Assembly: GCA_963542015.1 (NCBI GenBank) | Contig: CAUTUX010000006.1 | Span: 1-64,000 of the forward strand | Source of the DNA: CAUTUX01 sp963542015 | GTDB taxonomy: Bacteria; Bacillota; Clostridia; Christensenellales; CAG-917 | Direction of reading: 5' to 3' | Length of the DNA stretch: 64,000 bases | In this document: piece after piece, positions 44,882 to 55,228 of the stretch | How positions within the stretch are numbered: the first letter of the stretch is position 1 | Layout: every line of letters starts with the position of its first letter | Made by a program: the position numbers and the translations under genes | The notes under the pieces: generated by a model | Databases searched by the model: none | What the model saw: the letters and a program-made list of their open reading frames with translations, nothing else | What the model was told of the DNA's origin: nothing

Positions 44882-47353
44882 ATGAAAAAAAGAATTATCT
44901 CGATAATTTCGGTAATAATGCTGACATTACTTATGGCAGTTTCACTTGCAGCATGTACTGAAATATTTAAGGTGAATAGAGATAAAGACGGTGAGACACC
45001 ATACTTAACCATACGATATGATGGCTATGAAAAAGTAGTTAAGAAAAAAGACTTTGTACCTATTTTCAGTGCAGCGGCAGCTCAATATTTAAAACAGGGC
45101 AAAACATTTAATGAAGCACTAGATGCCACAATCGAACAAATTGTTGAAAAGTATGTAAGAGTATTTAAAGCAAGAGCTTATGTGGCAGAAAAGTTAAAAA
45201 AAGACAAATACAGCAACATTGAAGATTTGCTTACAACATCTGAGATAGACAGAGCAGTAAAGGAAACAAACAAGCAGTTTGAAACCCAATTGGCGAGACT
45301 TGTTAAGTCTGAGATTGATGATGATAAGAAGAACAATGAAGAAAATGATCCAAGACCAAATCCAAAGGCAAAAAAATATATCGTAAGGTTTGATTATGGG
45401 AAAGGTAAAAAGGATAAGGATGCACCAGAAAAAACCGAGGTGGCAGAAAATTCAAAGGTAAAGAGACCTAAAGACCCTACATACGACGGATATAAGATTC
45501 ATGGTTGGAAGAAGAAAGGCACAGATGAGTTGTTTGATTTTGATAAAAATAGAATTACTTCAGATATCACCTTAGAAGCATATTATGAGCCTTATGAAAA
45601 ACCAAGAACACAAATGCCAGACATTAATCCAAATTATAAAAATGAAAGCAAGGCATATGATCCAGATAAGGAAATTCCTGAAAGTGAAATAACAAAAAAA
45701 TTCTTTGATCTTTTAAACGCAGGAGAATATGACTGTGTAGATAAAAAAGGTAAAATGTTAACTGGCACAGGAAGAGATAAACTGAAGTTCAATGAAGTTA
45801 AATGGTTCTATGAAGTAGATGGTATAAAGAAATATAAATTCTTTGAAACGGCAAAAAAGACAATTAAAACGAGACTTGGTGCAAAGGGAAATGGACAAGC
45901 ATCTGATAATGCAAAGATTGACAGAGAGTATGACAGATTTTATCAAGAGCAGTTAGAAACAGTTCTCGTTGCTAAAAGAGGAAGATATATTGAAAAATTG
46001 ATTAAAGCAGGCGTCAAGGAAGAGGAAGTTGAGAACGAGTATAATGTAAATGTTGAAATTCAAAGAAAGCAATTGGATGCACTTACACAAAATGATACAG
46101 ATATGTACGCTAATGAAAATTCAGAGAGATTAAAAAAGTATCAATCATATTTCAAAGAAAAAAACAATACGGCTTTATATCACAAAGGATATGCGGACAA
46201 ATCAAGTGGATTTGTAATTAATATCTTATTTAAACTGAGCAAGGAACAAACAAAGAAGCTTGTTGATATGGCGAATAACGGAGCAAGCAAAGAAGCAATT
46301 GAAAATGAAAGAAACAAAATGTTGAAGAAGAAAGAAGTTCGCATTTCAAATCCAATGTATAAGAAAAATACAGCAGTGTTGAAAAAGGATGATGGTTCAT
46401 TGATGCTTGAAGATGAAACTGCAACTGAAGGAAGTCCTGTATACGACATTTCAAAAATAGTTGATCCTATGACGGATAAGAATTTCAAATATAATAAGAA
46501 AGACAGCTATTACAATAAAAAGAATGATTATACAAAGTTAGTTTCTTTAGGTAAGGATGATAAAGGAAATTATGAAATTAAGTTTGGAGCTAAGGAAGCT
46601 GCAAACATGCCATATTGTTTAGATAAAGTAAAATTATATGGAACTCACGGGATCTTAGAACAAATATATAACAGTTTGGATGAGGTTGATAAAAATGATG
46701 AGCTTTCACAGAATCAAAAACTATATTGGAAGCACAAGATAGCGACAGCATGGCTTCACATGGTAGGAGATGATGAAGGTTCTACATCATCAAGTTCAAA
46801 TAATGGTGGGCTTGGATACTTTGTACAAGGTGATGGTAAGGGTCAGTTCATTCCTGAATTTACAGCTCATGCAAGAGAGCTTATAAAAAGAGGTTCAGGT
46901 ACATATTCAAGCGATGGAAGTTATGAAAAATCATATATTGTGGCAGATAGTTTCTCAGGCTCAAAAGATACAGCACAAATAAAAGAATCATCAGCATATG
47001 CAGGAGTATTCTTCTTATATAATTCAAGAACAGTATGGGATGAAAATATTTACGGTATTAAGAAAAATAGTGACGGCGAAGTTGAAAAAGATGAGCATAA
47101 AAAAACAGTAACTGAATCTTTAACATACAATAAGGACAGTGGAGTTTTGCCAAGTCACTTTATTTATCAGAATCACTATAGAGATAAGAATGCAGTTTCA
47201 ATATACGATAGGATGTTTGAGTCAGTATTGGCATCAAGATATGAAAAGCAAAAGAAAGAAGATACAGAAGATATAAAACAATCATCAAAGAATGCTGGAA
47301 AGATTTCAAGTAGCACAAAGAGAAAGATACGGAAGCTATATAAGCAAAAATAA
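44882..47353 (+). CDS. Large lipoprotein with an InlB-type repeat module
   Basis: 823 residues. The signal peptide ends in the lipobox LAAC with Cys25. Residues about 30-145 recall the helical N-terminal domain of SurA/PrsA-like chaperones. One InlB-type module follows at about 160-235 (YIVRFDYGKG, YKIHGWKKKG, LEAYYE). The rest is lysine- and glutamate-rich, with a further helical part about residues 350-480 that includes FVINILFKLSKEQTKKLVDM, possibly the other half of a split foldase-like domain. No intact parvulin domain is recognised. GGAG precedes the ATG at 44882; a TTG four codons earlier is less likely. tilS starts 2 bases after its stop. Confidence 0.7.
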   Translation: MKKRIISIISVIMLTLLMAVSLAACTEIFKVNRDKDGETPYLTIRYDGYEKVVKKKDFVPIFSAAAAQYLKQGKTFNEALDATIEQIVEKYVRVFKARAYVAEKLKKDKYSNIEDLLTTSEIDRAVKETNKQFETQLARLVKSEIDDDKKNNEENDPRPNPKAKKYIVRFDYGKGKKDKDAPEKTEVAENSKVKRPKDPTYDGYKIHGWKKKGTDELFDFDKNRITSDITLEAYYEPYEKPRTQMPDINPNYKNESKAYDPDKEIPESEITKKFFDLLNAGEYDCVDKKGKMLTGTGRDKLKFNEVKWFYEVDGIKKYKFFETAKKTIKTRLGAKGNGQASDNAKIDREYDRFYQEQLETVLVAKRGRYIEKLIKAGVKEEEVENEYNVNVEIQRKQLDALTQNDTDMYANENSERLKKYQSYFKEKNNTALYHKGYADKSSGFVINILFKLSKEQTKKLVDMANNGASKEAIENERNKMLKKKEVRISNPMYKKNTAVLKKDDGSLMLEDETATEGSPVYDISKIVDPMTDKNFKYNKKDSYYNKKNDYTKLVSLGKDDKGNYEIKFGAKEAANMPYCLDKVKLYGTHGILEQIYNSLDEVDKNDELSQNQKLYWKHKIATAWLHMVGDDEGSTSSSSNNGGLGYFVQGDGKGQFIPEFTAHARELIKRGSGTYSSDGSYEKSYIVADSFSGSKDTAQIKESSAYAGVFFLYNSRTVWDENIYGIKKNSDGEVEKDEHKKTVTESLTYNKDSGVLPSHFIYQNHYRDKNAVSIYDRMFESVLASRYEKQKKEDTEDIKQSSKNAGKISSSTKRKIRKLYKQK

Positions 47354-47355
47354 AA

Positions 47356-48606
47356 TTGATCAGTTTAACACTTGATAGAAACAAAAGATACGGTGTAGCC
47401 GTAAGCGGTGGGCGGGACTCAATGGTTCTGCTCCATTTGTTTTATAAAGAAAAATATGATTTTTTTGTTATAAACATAGAACATGGGATACGTGGCAAAA
47501 ACAGTATTTCAGATTCCGAATTTGTTAAAAATTATTGTGATGAACATGACATAAGGTGCTTATCGTATACTGTTGATGCTTTAAAGCATTCAAAACAAAA
47601 AAAATATACAGTAGAAGAGGCGGCAAGAGAATTACGGTATGAGATATTTGAAAAATGCCTTAAAGACAGCTGCGACTTTATTGTGTTGGGACACCACCTT
47701 GATGACCAGGTAGAAACGGTGCTGATGCGTATACTACGAGGGACAGGAGTTGAGGGTATATGCGGTATGATACAAGAAAAAAGCAGATATCTGCGTCCGT
47801 TACTCAATATAAGCAGAAAAGAAATAGATGAGTATGTTGTAGAAAACAACATACAGTATGTTGAAGACGAAACGAATCAAGATATTAAATATAAGAGAAA
47901 TGGCATTCGAGAACTTGTTAAAGATATAAATACTAGATATCCAGAATTTAATAGGGGAATTGCGAAATTAGCAAAAAATGCATTTGAGTGGAAAGAATTT
48001 GTATATAACAAATTAAATAAACAGCTCATAAAAAATAATAGAGTATATATTGATTTGAATGTGAGCAATCTTGAAACAAAATTATATTTTAAAAAAGCTG
48101 CAGAGTATTTGGGCGTTATGCAAGACATTGAAGAAAGACATTATGAAATACTACTTGATTTAAAATATAACAGAGAAGTTGGTACAACATTGGATATGCC
48201 ATATAACATTAAGGTAATGAGAGGAGAAGAACACCTTATAGTCTTTAAAGAAGAAAAGTGTGAAGAAGCGTATGCTGGTATCGGAGAATATCTGGAAGTG
48301 CTGGTATTGAATTCAGAGGTATTTGAAAAGAATGGCGAATATCTCGATGCTGATAAAATATCTTCAAATGCAGTTTTCAGACATCGCAAAAAAGGTGATA
48401 AGTTAATCAAAACAAATGGGCATGAAGAGATGTTAGCAGACTATCTAACAGATCTTAAAATTAAGAGAGAAGATAGAGATTCAGATATAATAGTACTTGC
48501 TGACGGTAGTAAGATATTGGCGGTTGTGGGATATACTGTGAGCAAGGAAGTTACAGTTACAAACAATACAAAAAATATAGTTAGAATAATAAAAAAAGAA
48601 AGGTGA
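47356..48606 (+). CDS. tilS: tRNA(Ile)-lysidine synthetase
   Basis: 416 residues. The PP-loop AVSGGRDSMVLLH is at residues 15-27, followed by NIEHGIRGKNSISDSEFV and the GHHLDDQVETVLMRILRGTG segment of TilS; a C-terminal domain ends in FRHRKKGDKLI. It converts C34 of tRNA-Ile2 to lysidine. The start appears to be TTG, 2 bases after the lipoprotein stop, with no ribosome site, so translation is probably coupled. The tilS-hpt order is conserved in Firmicutes. Confidence 0.94.
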   Translation: MISLTLDRNKRYGVAVSGGRDSMVLLHLFYKEKYDFFVINIEHGIRGKNSISDSEFVKNYCDEHDIRCLSYTVDALKHSKQKKYTVEEAARELRYEIFEKCLKDSCDFIVLGHHLDDQVETVLMRILRGTGVEGICGMIQEKSRYLRPLLNISRKEIDEYVVENNIQYVEDETNQDIKYKRNGIRELVKDINTRYPEFNRGIAKLAKNAFEWKEFVYNKLNKQLIKNNRVYIDLNVSNLETKLYFKKAAEYLGVMQDIEERHYEILLDLKYNREVGTTLDMPYNIKVMRGEEHLIVFKEEKCEEAYAGIGEYLEVLVLNSEVFEKNGEYLDADKISSNAVFRHRKKGDKLIKTNGHEEMLADYLTDLKIKREDRDSDIIVLADGSKILAVVGYTVSKEVTVTNNTKNIVRIIKKER

Positions 48607-48610
48607 GATT

Positions 48611-49150
48611 ATGCATAAAGATATTGAAAGAATTTTATATACGAAAGAAGAAATTGCACAGAGAGTTAAAGAACTTGGGAAGCAAATAGCAAAAGATTTT
48701 AAAGGCGAAAAAATTACACTAGTTTGTATTCTACGAGGCAGTGTAGTATTCTTTGCGGATCTTTTGAGAGAAATAGATTTAGATGTTGATATTGATTTTA
48801 TTTCAGTTTCCAGTTATGGTTCGGGGACTACAACAAGTGGAGAAGTTAACCTTATAAAAGACCTTGGAGCTCCAATAAAGGACAAAAACATTATATTAGT
48901 AGAAGATATAATTGATACGGGTACAACACTCTCATATTTAAAAAGAATGCTTTTTGCAAGGAATCCTAAGTGTATCAAAATATGTAGTATTTTAGATAAA
49001 CCATCTAGGAGAAAGTTAGAATTAAATGGAGATTATGTTGGGTTCACAATTCCAGATGAGTTTGTTGTTGGGTATGGATTAGACTACGATCAAAGATATA
49101 GAAATATTCCAGAAGTTTGTATTTTAAAGAAAGATGTCTATACAAAGTGA
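48611..49150 (+). CDS. hpt: Hypoxanthine phosphoribosyltransferase
   Basis: 179 residues. The PRPP motif VEDIIDTGTTL, the early loop CILRGSVVFFADL and the FVVGYGLDYDQRYRNIPEVC C-terminal motif are intact. It salvages hypoxanthine and guanine to nucleotides. GAAAGGTGA precedes the ATG. Its end overlaps the cca gene by 17 bases. In many Firmicutes ftsH follows hpt; here cca takes that place. Confidence 0.96.
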   Translation: MHKDIERILYTKEEIAQRVKELGKQIAKDFKGEKITLVCILRGSVVFFADLLREIDLDVDIDFISVSSYGSGTTTSGEVNLIKDLGAPIKDKNIILVEDIIDTGTTLSYLKRMLFARNPKCIKICSILDKPSRRKLELNGDYVGFTIPDEFVVGYGLDYDQRYRNIPEVCILKKDVYTK

Positions 49151-50408
49151 CTTTGCGATAGAGGATAAAGGACTTCTTTTAGAACTCGCAAAACTTTTCA
49201 AACCATACGGCACTTTATATTTGGTAGGTGGAGCAGTTCGTGACCAGTTGATGGGAGAAGAGCATATTAAAGATTTTGACATCGCTGCCCCAGTATTGAC
49301 CAAAGATGTACAAAAAATTCTTAAAGATACAAAGTTTAAAGTAACAGCAGTTATAGATAAAACAGGCACTGCAATGATAAGGTGTGGCAAAAACACATAT
49401 CAATATACTGCATTCAGAAAAGATGTATATAAAAAAGAAAGCGGAGAGCATACCCCTGAAGAAGTTGTCTTCGTAAAGGATATTAAAATCGATGCTTTAC
49501 GAAGAGATTTTAAAATGAATGCAATATATAAAAACATCCTCACGAACGAAATAGTTGATCCTTTAAATGGCATTAAAGATATTGAGAATGCAATGATAAC
49601 GACGACTAGAGATCCAGAAAGCGTATTTGAAGAAGATGGATTAAGGCTGTTGCGGTTATGTAGATTTGCAGGGACTCTAAAATTTAATATAGAAAAAAAC
49701 ACAAAAGAGTCAGCCAAAAAAAATCGGTGGAGAATAAAGGATATAGCTAGTGAAAGAATCTTTGAAGAAGTAGATAGAATGATAAATCTTGATGCGTGTA
49801 GTCCTAACAACAACAGATCAAAATTGGCTATGTCATCAATTTTTGAATTGGGAATTAGTGAATATATATTTCCACAAAATTTAAAAGAAAATGCAGTTGT
49901 AAATTTAAATGGAGATTGTAGTTATGAGAGATATGCATCCTTGTTTTTAAGTGTTCCAATTGAAACAAGAAAAAACACAATTGATGAATTTTTTAATATG
50001 ATGGGAGGGCATAAAAAACTAGTAAAGGATGTATTACAGTTAGCTATGGAGTTTGATTGTGTGCCAAAGGAAAAAAATAAATTGGTATGGTACATTATTC
50101 AAAACAAGAATATTCTCAAAGGTATTTTAACTTTAAAAAGTGGTGGTACGGCGGAACAGAGAGAAGACGCAGAAAGGATAAATAAAATGCTTAATTACAT
50201 GCATGAAATAAAAATTCCAATGAGTCTTAAAGAGTTACCGTTAGATGGAACAGATTTAAAAAATATGGGGATACATGGTAGGTATATAAGTGAGGCACTT
50301 GATGGACTGTGGAAAGAATGCATAGAAAATGAAAATTTTCATAGAAAGGGGCTTACGAGGCAAGAAATACGAAGTATGGCAATGGAATATGTTAGGATGA
50401 GGTATTAG
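49134..50408 (+). CDS. cca: CCA tRNA nucleotidyltransferase
   Basis: 424 residues. The class II nucleotidyltransferase head has LVGGAVRDQLMG with DFDIAAP carrying the two metal aspartates, then DALRRDFKMNAIY and EEDGLRLLRLCRFAGTL. It adds or repairs the 3' CCA of tRNAs. The tRNA genes seen here already encode CCA, so it is probably needed for repair. It overlaps the hpt end by 17 bases. Confidence 0.95.
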   Translation: MSIQSDFAIEDKGLLLELAKLFKPYGTLYLVGGAVRDQLMGEEHIKDFDIAAPVLTKDVQKILKDTKFKVTAVIDKTGTAMIRCGKNTYQYTAFRKDVYKKESGEHTPEEVVFVKDIKIDALRRDFKMNAIYKNILTNEIVDPLNGIKDIENAMITTTRDPESVFEEDGLRLLRLCRFAGTLKFNIEKNTKESAKKNRWRIKDIASERIFEEVDRMINLDACSPNNNRSKLAMSSIFELGISEYIFPQNLKENAVVNLNGDCSYERYASLFLSVPIETRKNTIDEFFNMMGGHKKLVKDVLQLAMEFDCVPKEKNKLVWYIIQNKNILKGILTLKSGGTAEQREDAERINKMLNYMHEIKIPMSLKELPLDGTDLKNMGIHGRYISEALDGLWKECIENENFHRKGLTRQEIRSMAMEYVRMRY

Positions 50409-50428
50409 GAATCGCCGGAGGAATAAAT

Positions 50429-51733
50429 ATGGATACGAATACAATATTAATGATAGTGCTGGTAATAGTAGTTATATTATTAATAGGAGTTTCAGCAGGG
50501 TTTGCTATTTCTATTGCAAAAAAGAAAAACAAAGACAACACTACAGAGTCACAAGAACAGACACAAAAAATACTTGATGCTCTAAAAGCACAACAGGATA
50601 TAGAGTCAGTAAAACTTAAGGCTAATCATGATCAAATAAATAGTGAACTTAAAGAAATAACAGATATTGGAAGACGCACCCAAGAGACATTAATGAAAGA
50701 GCTTGAAACAAGACTCGATAAAATGAATGCACAGATGTATAACAATCAGGAAAAGAACATAAGAGAGACTGCAGAAATAAAGCAAATGGTTGAAGAAAAA
50801 ATGCATACATCAATTAGCAACAACTTCGATAAAGCATTTAAACCAGTTGCAGATCAAATAGATAAAGTTAAGCAACAAATTAGTGAATTAAATACATTAA
50901 ATGATGGAGTTAAAAAAATACAGGGAATATTTAGCAATGTTAAAACAGCTGGGATATTAGGCGAAATAATGCTTGAGAATATACTTAAAAATGTTTTGCC
51001 ATCTAATCTCGTATATAGTCAGTATCCAATCAAGACAGGCAAGGTAGACTATGCGATCAAGATAACACCAGATAATAGTAATGTAGTATTACCAATAGAC
51101 TCTAAATTTCCATCAGCCAAATATAATGAGTATTCTGAGGCACTATCTAGTTGCGATAAAAATATAATCGAACAAAAGCGTAAAAATATAATTCAGGAGA
51201 TTAAAGAAGAAGCAAAGTCAATAAGTAATAAGTACATTAATCCGCCAGAAACCACACCGCACGCAATCATGTATTTGCCAACCGAAGGAATATTTGCACT
51301 GATAGTGCAAGATACAGATTTGTTAGCATATTTATATAAGGAATTAAATATCATACCAGCTGGTCCTACGACTATTATCGCCATTTTGCAAGCATTGATG
51401 GCAACATACAGGACAGCACAGATTTCAGGACAAGTGCATAAAGTAGTTGAAGAAATTAAGGGATTTAAGCACGACCTAGTTAAGTTTTTAGATGAAGTAG
51501 TGAGTGTTAAAAAAACTATGGGTAAAGCCCAAGAAGGAATTAGGAAAATAGAAAATGCTGCAAATAGGATAAACAGTAGTTTAGATAATTATGAACTGGG
51601 GATAACTGATAGCAATGATAAACAAGAAAGCATACAAAATAATAGTTCAAACAATGAACAACTAGTAGCACCAAAAAAGTCAGCATCAGTAGATCTTGAT
51701 ATATTTATCTCATCTGATGAAATAATACTTTAA
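50429..51733 (+). CDS. rmuC: RmuC family protein
   Basis: 434 residues. An N-terminal membrane segment (about 6-28) is followed by a coiled coil (about 45-160) and the RmuC nuclease-like domain with GILGEIMLENILKNVLP, DYAIKI, LPIDSKFPSAKYNEY and PHAIMYLPTEGIFA. RmuC limits recombination at inverted repeats in E. coli. GGAGG precedes the ATG, 20 bases after cca. Confidence 0.93.
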   Translation: MDTNTILMIVLVIVVILLIGVSAGFAISIAKKKNKDNTTESQEQTQKILDALKAQQDIESVKLKANHDQINSELKEITDIGRRTQETLMKELETRLDKMNAQMYNNQEKNIRETAEIKQMVEEKMHTSISNNFDKAFKPVADQIDKVKQQISELNTLNDGVKKIQGIFSNVKTAGILGEIMLENILKNVLPSNLVYSQYPIKTGKVDYAIKITPDNSNVVLPIDSKFPSAKYNEYSEALSSCDKNIIEQKRKNIIQEIKEEAKSISNKYINPPETTPHAIMYLPTEGIFALIVQDTDLLAYLYKELNIIPAGPTTIIAILQALMATYRTAQISGQVHKVVEEIKGFKHDLVKFLDEVVSVKKTMGKAQEGIRKIENAANRINSSLDNYELGITDSNDKQESIQNNSSNNEQLVAPKKSASVDLDIFISSDEIIL

Positions 51734-51743
51734 AAACTATCTT

Positions 51744-53495
51744 TTATTTTTTATCTATAAAACTTTTCAGGTGTGCCAAATAGTTGTCACATGCATTCTG
51801 TGCTAAATTCATGTCACTTCTTTTTGCCGAGGCATATATTTTAAGTTTTGGTTCTGTACCGCTAGGACGTATGCAAACCCAATCTTCATTTTCAAGAATT
51901 ATCTTTATAACATTACTCTTAGGTAATTTTAATTTCTTTTTTTTGCCATTTACAAAAGCTGTGCCGAGTAGATAATCTTCCTTGCTCTTTACTTTAATAG
52001 AACCAATAGTTTCAAAATTGGTATCTCTTAGCAACTTCATTATGTCGTTCATTTTTTGCATTCCATCTATTCCTGAGAAAGCAATTGAAATAGATTTTTC
52101 AATGTAGAATCCAAACTTTTCAAAAATAGTGTTTATGTAATCTGATATGCATATATTTTTGCTTTTTAAATAGCACATCATTTCTGCAAACATCATTGCT
52201 GCAACGACAGCATCTTTATCTCTAGAATGAGTTCCGATAAGAGAACCATAACTTTCTTCAAAGCCAAATATATATGTGAACTTGGAGTTTTTCTCCCATT
52301 CTTTTATTTTCTCGCCGATGAATTTAAAGCCTGTAAGAACATCAAAACAAGCGACATTATATGATTCAGCAATCTTGGCAGCCAAGTCAGTTGTAACTAT
52401 AGTTTTAACAATTGCAGCATTAGTAGAAAGTTTTTTTGTATCATGTAGTCTTTCTAAAATGTATGAAACAAGTAAACAACCGATTTGATTGCCATTTAAT
52501 AAAACGAATTCATCAGAATTGTTGCGTATAGCAATTCCCATTCTATCTGCATCGGGATCAGTTCCGATTACAATATCGCTACCAACCTTTTTTGCCAGTT
52601 CAATTCCCATTTTCAAAGCATTTGGATCTTCTGGATTTGGAATAGGGACGGTGGAAAAATTTGGATCTGGAGTACACTGTTCAGGAACAGTATTAATCGA
52701 AATACCCATGCGTTCAAGGATAGTGGTAACAGGCATATAGCCAGTTCCATGGATTGGGGTATATACTACTTTAATGTCTTTACCATATTTTTGTATGCTT
52801 TCTTTTGATAAGCTTAGGTTTTCAATTTCATTAAAGTATTTATCATCAATATCTTTACCAATAATAGTTATATAATCGTGAAGTATCTTTCCTTCTTGGT
52901 GTTTAATATCATCATGAGAAAAAAGTTCGTTGGGTAGAATAGGTAGCTCATGGAAGAATTTTGTTGAGTCGATATATTTCACAACTTTATTAGTTGATTC
53001 AAGCCCCATTTGAGCACCATCATCACCGTAAATTTTGTAACCGTTATATTGCTTAGGATTATGAGATGCAGTTATCATGATTCCAGCAAAAGCGTCTAAT
53101 GTTCTAATTGCAAAGGAACAGAATGGAACAGGTCGTACATCTTCAAACAAAAAAACTTTGATTTTAAATTTAGCAAGAGTTAGAGCAGAGATAATTGCAA
53201 ACTCTTTTGAAAATTTTCTAGTATCATATGAAATTACAACTCCACGATTCATAGCTTTTTTGCCTTTAGAAACAATGAATTTTGCAAGTCCAATAGTTGC
53301 TCTCTTGACAGTGTAGCCATTCATTCTATTAGGCCCTAAATCAATTACGCCACGCATACCAGCAGTGCCGAATGATAGAGGAGAGTAGAACATATCTTTA
53401 ATTGACTCTTCGTCTAGAGCCTTAAGCATAGCAATGTCCGAGTCTGAAAGTTCACCAGAGTTTAGCCATTCATTGTGGTTTGTTTTGTAGTCCAT
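51744..53495 (-). CDS. Alpha-D-phosphohexomutase (phosphoglucomutase/phosphomannomutase)
   Basis: 583 residues, the long form found in Firmicutes. FGTAGMRGVIDLG begins the first domain, the phosphoserine loop is ITASHNPKQYNGYKIYG with Ser144, the metal loop is GTDPDADRMGIA, the sugar loop is GFEESYGSLIG, and the C-terminal phosphate loop is RPSGTEPKLKIYASA. It interconverts hexose 1- and 6-phosphates and could feed GalU. GAGG precedes the ATG. It converges with rmuC, 10 bases apart, without a clear shared terminator. Confidence 0.94.
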   Translation of the reverse strand: MDYKTNHNEWLNSGELSDSDIAMLKALDEESIKDMFYSPLSFGTAGMRGVIDLGPNRMNGYTVKRATIGLAKFIVSKGKKAMNRGVVISYDTRKFSKEFAIISALTLAKFKIKVFLFEDVRPVPFCSFAIRTLDAFAGIMITASHNPKQYNGYKIYGDDGAQMGLESTNKVVKYIDSTKFFHELPILPNELFSHDDIKHQEGKILHDYITIIGKDIDDKYFNEIENLSLSKESIQKYGKDIKVVYTPIHGTGYMPVTTILERMGISINTVPEQCTPDPNFSTVPIPNPEDPNALKMGIELAKKVGSDIVIGTDPDADRMGIAIRNNSDEFVLLNGNQIGCLLVSYILERLHDTKKLSTNAAIVKTIVTTDLAAKIAESYNVACFDVLTGFKFIGEKIKEWEKNSKFTYIFGFEESYGSLIGTHSRDKDAVVAAMMFAEMMCYLKSKNICISDYINTIFEKFGFYIEKSISIAFSGIDGMQKMNDIMKLLRDTNFETIGSIKVKSKEDYLLGTAFVNGKKKKLKLPKSNVIKIILENEDWVCIRPSGTEPKLKIYASAKRSDMNLAQNACDNYLAHLKSFIDKK

Positions 53496-53560
53496 AAAAA
53501 CCTCGCAGTTAATTTATGTTTTAATAATATCGCAAAATTGCTTAATGTTAAATACATAAA

Positions 53561-53587
53561 ATAAAAACAGCACCTTGCGGTGCTGTT
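53561..53587 (-). terminator. Terminator of the zinc-ribbon membrane protein gene
   Basis: A perfect 9-bp stem AACAGCACC / GGTGCTGTT with loop TTGC, followed on the minus strand by a T-run. It separates this gene from the pgm promoter region. Confidence 0.9.
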
Positions 53588-53594
53588 CGAAAGC

Positions 53595-54422
53595 TTATTC
53601 TTCGCTTTCATCTCCCGGTCGCATGAAGATAAATCCACATAACATCTGGGCGAATCCAATAATAGGATATGCTATATATATAAGTTTCTTTGTTCTAATT
53701 ATTCCGTTTTCACCATTAAAGAATCCAGCCATTCCGCCAGGAACACTTAATGACTTAAACATTGGCCATAAGAGAACAGCAAGGGAAATAAGTCCAATAA
53801 CTAATGAAAAAACCATAGGAAGTATTCTTGGATATTTCTTCGCAACTAAAGCCAAAATCATAAATACGAGGAGAACGGCAGATGTTACCATCATCAAGAA
53901 ACCAAGCATGTCTGCTGTTCCGCCACCAGCATATTCATTAAAAATTTTTTGCACTCCATGGCTACCGTCATTTTTAGATGCTTCTATAAGTTTAATAAAG
54001 AACCCTATAGGGTCGATGTCAAAGAAATATAAATTTACATCATTAGGGATGGCACCACCCCTTAATGCATTTAACCCATATGCAATGAATGGCCATATAA
54101 AAAAGAATAGAGCAAAGAAAAACATTGCGAGGCTTTTTGAAATTTGCCCTTCTTCATATCTTCTATAATAACGGTGTCTTTTTCTTCTTTTCTTTTCATC
54201 TTGATTAACCAAAACCAAACCGCTTTCATTGTTAGGGTTGACCAAATTATCAACATTGATTTCTTCTATTACTTTTGGTGGTGGTTTAGGTATTTTAACA
54301 CCAATTGCAATGCCACAATTAGGACACTGTAACCGATGTCTGTATCCATCAGGTAGAAATTCCGCATTCTCAGGTGGAGTAAAGACAATTTCTCTTCCAC
54401 AACTAGGACATCGTGTGAACAT
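53595..54422 (-). CDS. Zinc-ribbon multi-pass membrane protein of unknown function
   Basis: 275 residues. An N-terminal zinc ribbon uses Cys5, Cys8, Cys33 and Cys36 (two CPxCG knuckles). A basic linker (EKKRRKRHRYYRRYEE) comes next, then about four membrane segments: a first near 110-125, one near 185-205, one near 212-235 and one near 255-270. The function is unknown; similar architectures are common in Firmicutes. AAGGAG precedes the ATG. It stands alone with its own terminator. Confidence 0.7.
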   Translation of the reverse strand: MFTRCPSCGREIVFTPPENAEFLPDGYRHRLQCPNCGIAIGVKIPKPPPKVIEEINVDNLVNPNNESGLVLVNQDEKKRRKRHRYYRRYEEGQISKSLAMFFFALFFFIWPFIAYGLNALRGGAIPNDVNLYFFDIDPIGFFIKLIEASKNDGSHGVQKIFNEYAGGGTADMLGFLMMVTSAVLLVFMILALVAKKYPRILPMVFSLVIGLISLAVLLWPMFKSLSVPGGMAGFFNGENGIIRTKKLIYIAYPIIGFAQMLCGFIFMRPGDESEE

Positions 54423-54895
54423 GTATTCTCCTTTTCTCTGTTTGAGATTAATAATAAAATTATAGCCACGGTATATTTAAAAAGCAATATAAATACCTTT
54501 TGAAAACATTGAGGGGTAACCCTTTGAGAAGAATTGTTGAAAAATAATGATAAAATCCACTAATTCTGCAGGGACTATCAAAATTAGATGAAGGAATAAA
54601 ATCATCAAACCAATGCCTTTACGATGCGGTATGCACCAGTATAGTTATAGTTATTTTACTTTTTTGTATGATAATAAATTAATTCCATATGTTGATAATT
54701 AATGTTAGAATCAGTTAAATTTTTAGATCAATGTTTTTGCATTCTGTTATTTATTGTAGTTATTATTCTTTTTAAAAATTTATATTTGCGATACTTTTTA
54801 TGCAGTCAATATTTGTTTTTTTAACAATTGTGCTATAAAGAAATATGGGGATTATTTAGTATTTGTAAAAGAAACTACCACACAAAGAAGTTTTT
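54423..54895. other. AT-rich intergenic region with no supportable gene
   Basis: 473 bases. Apart from the promoter area of the zinc-ribbon gene at its left end, I see no gene, RNA or clear repeat. A short open frame of 38 codons at about 54555-54680, ending in a hydrophobic stretch, lacks a start codon and ribosome site. Confidence 0.5.
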
Positions 54896-55150
54896 TTGGC
54901 TTTCATCGGTGAGGACAATAGAGTATATATCTCGCCATTTGTTCTCAGCGACAAAGAAATCAAATATGCCGCGAGATTAAAACAAAGTTTCTATACTGTT
55001 AGAAAATCCAAAGCAAGATTTGCTGCGAAGAAATGTAATAATGGCTATGATCCGATTTTACACGAAACAAGTAAAAAAGGTTACTATGACCATTATCATA
55101 TTTACAAAGTTAATGATAAGTCACATTTCTTCTTCGGATTTCCAAAATAG
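54896..55150 (+). CDS. Orphan small protein with a His-rich C-terminus, possibly a gene remnant
   Basis: 84 codons from a TTG; the frame is open about 9 codons further upstream to a stop but has no ATG and no ribosome site. The protein is basic and aromatic, with RKSKARFAAKK and a final block GYYDHYHIYKVNDKSHFFFG. The clustered histidines and compact size recall C-terminal catalytic domains of polymorphic or phage-borne toxins, but I cannot assign a family. It may be the surviving C-terminus of a longer gene; it lies in an accessory region next to an LRR gene and an IS remnant. Confidence 0.35.
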   Translation: MAFIGEDNRVYISPFVLSDKEIKYAARLKQSFYTVRKSKARFAAKKCNNGYDPILHETSKKGYYDHYHIYKVNDKSHFFFGFPK

Positions 55151-55228
55151 AATGGTTTTAGTAGATAATCATAAAGCGGAATTTTTAGTAGAAAAGATGT
55201 CGGCGGAAAATTTTAGCGGAGAAAACAT

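Noticed and set aside
54555..54680. Short frame encoding a hydrophobic C-terminus
   Set aside because: Only 38 codons, no start codon, no ribosome site; cannot be supported as a gene.
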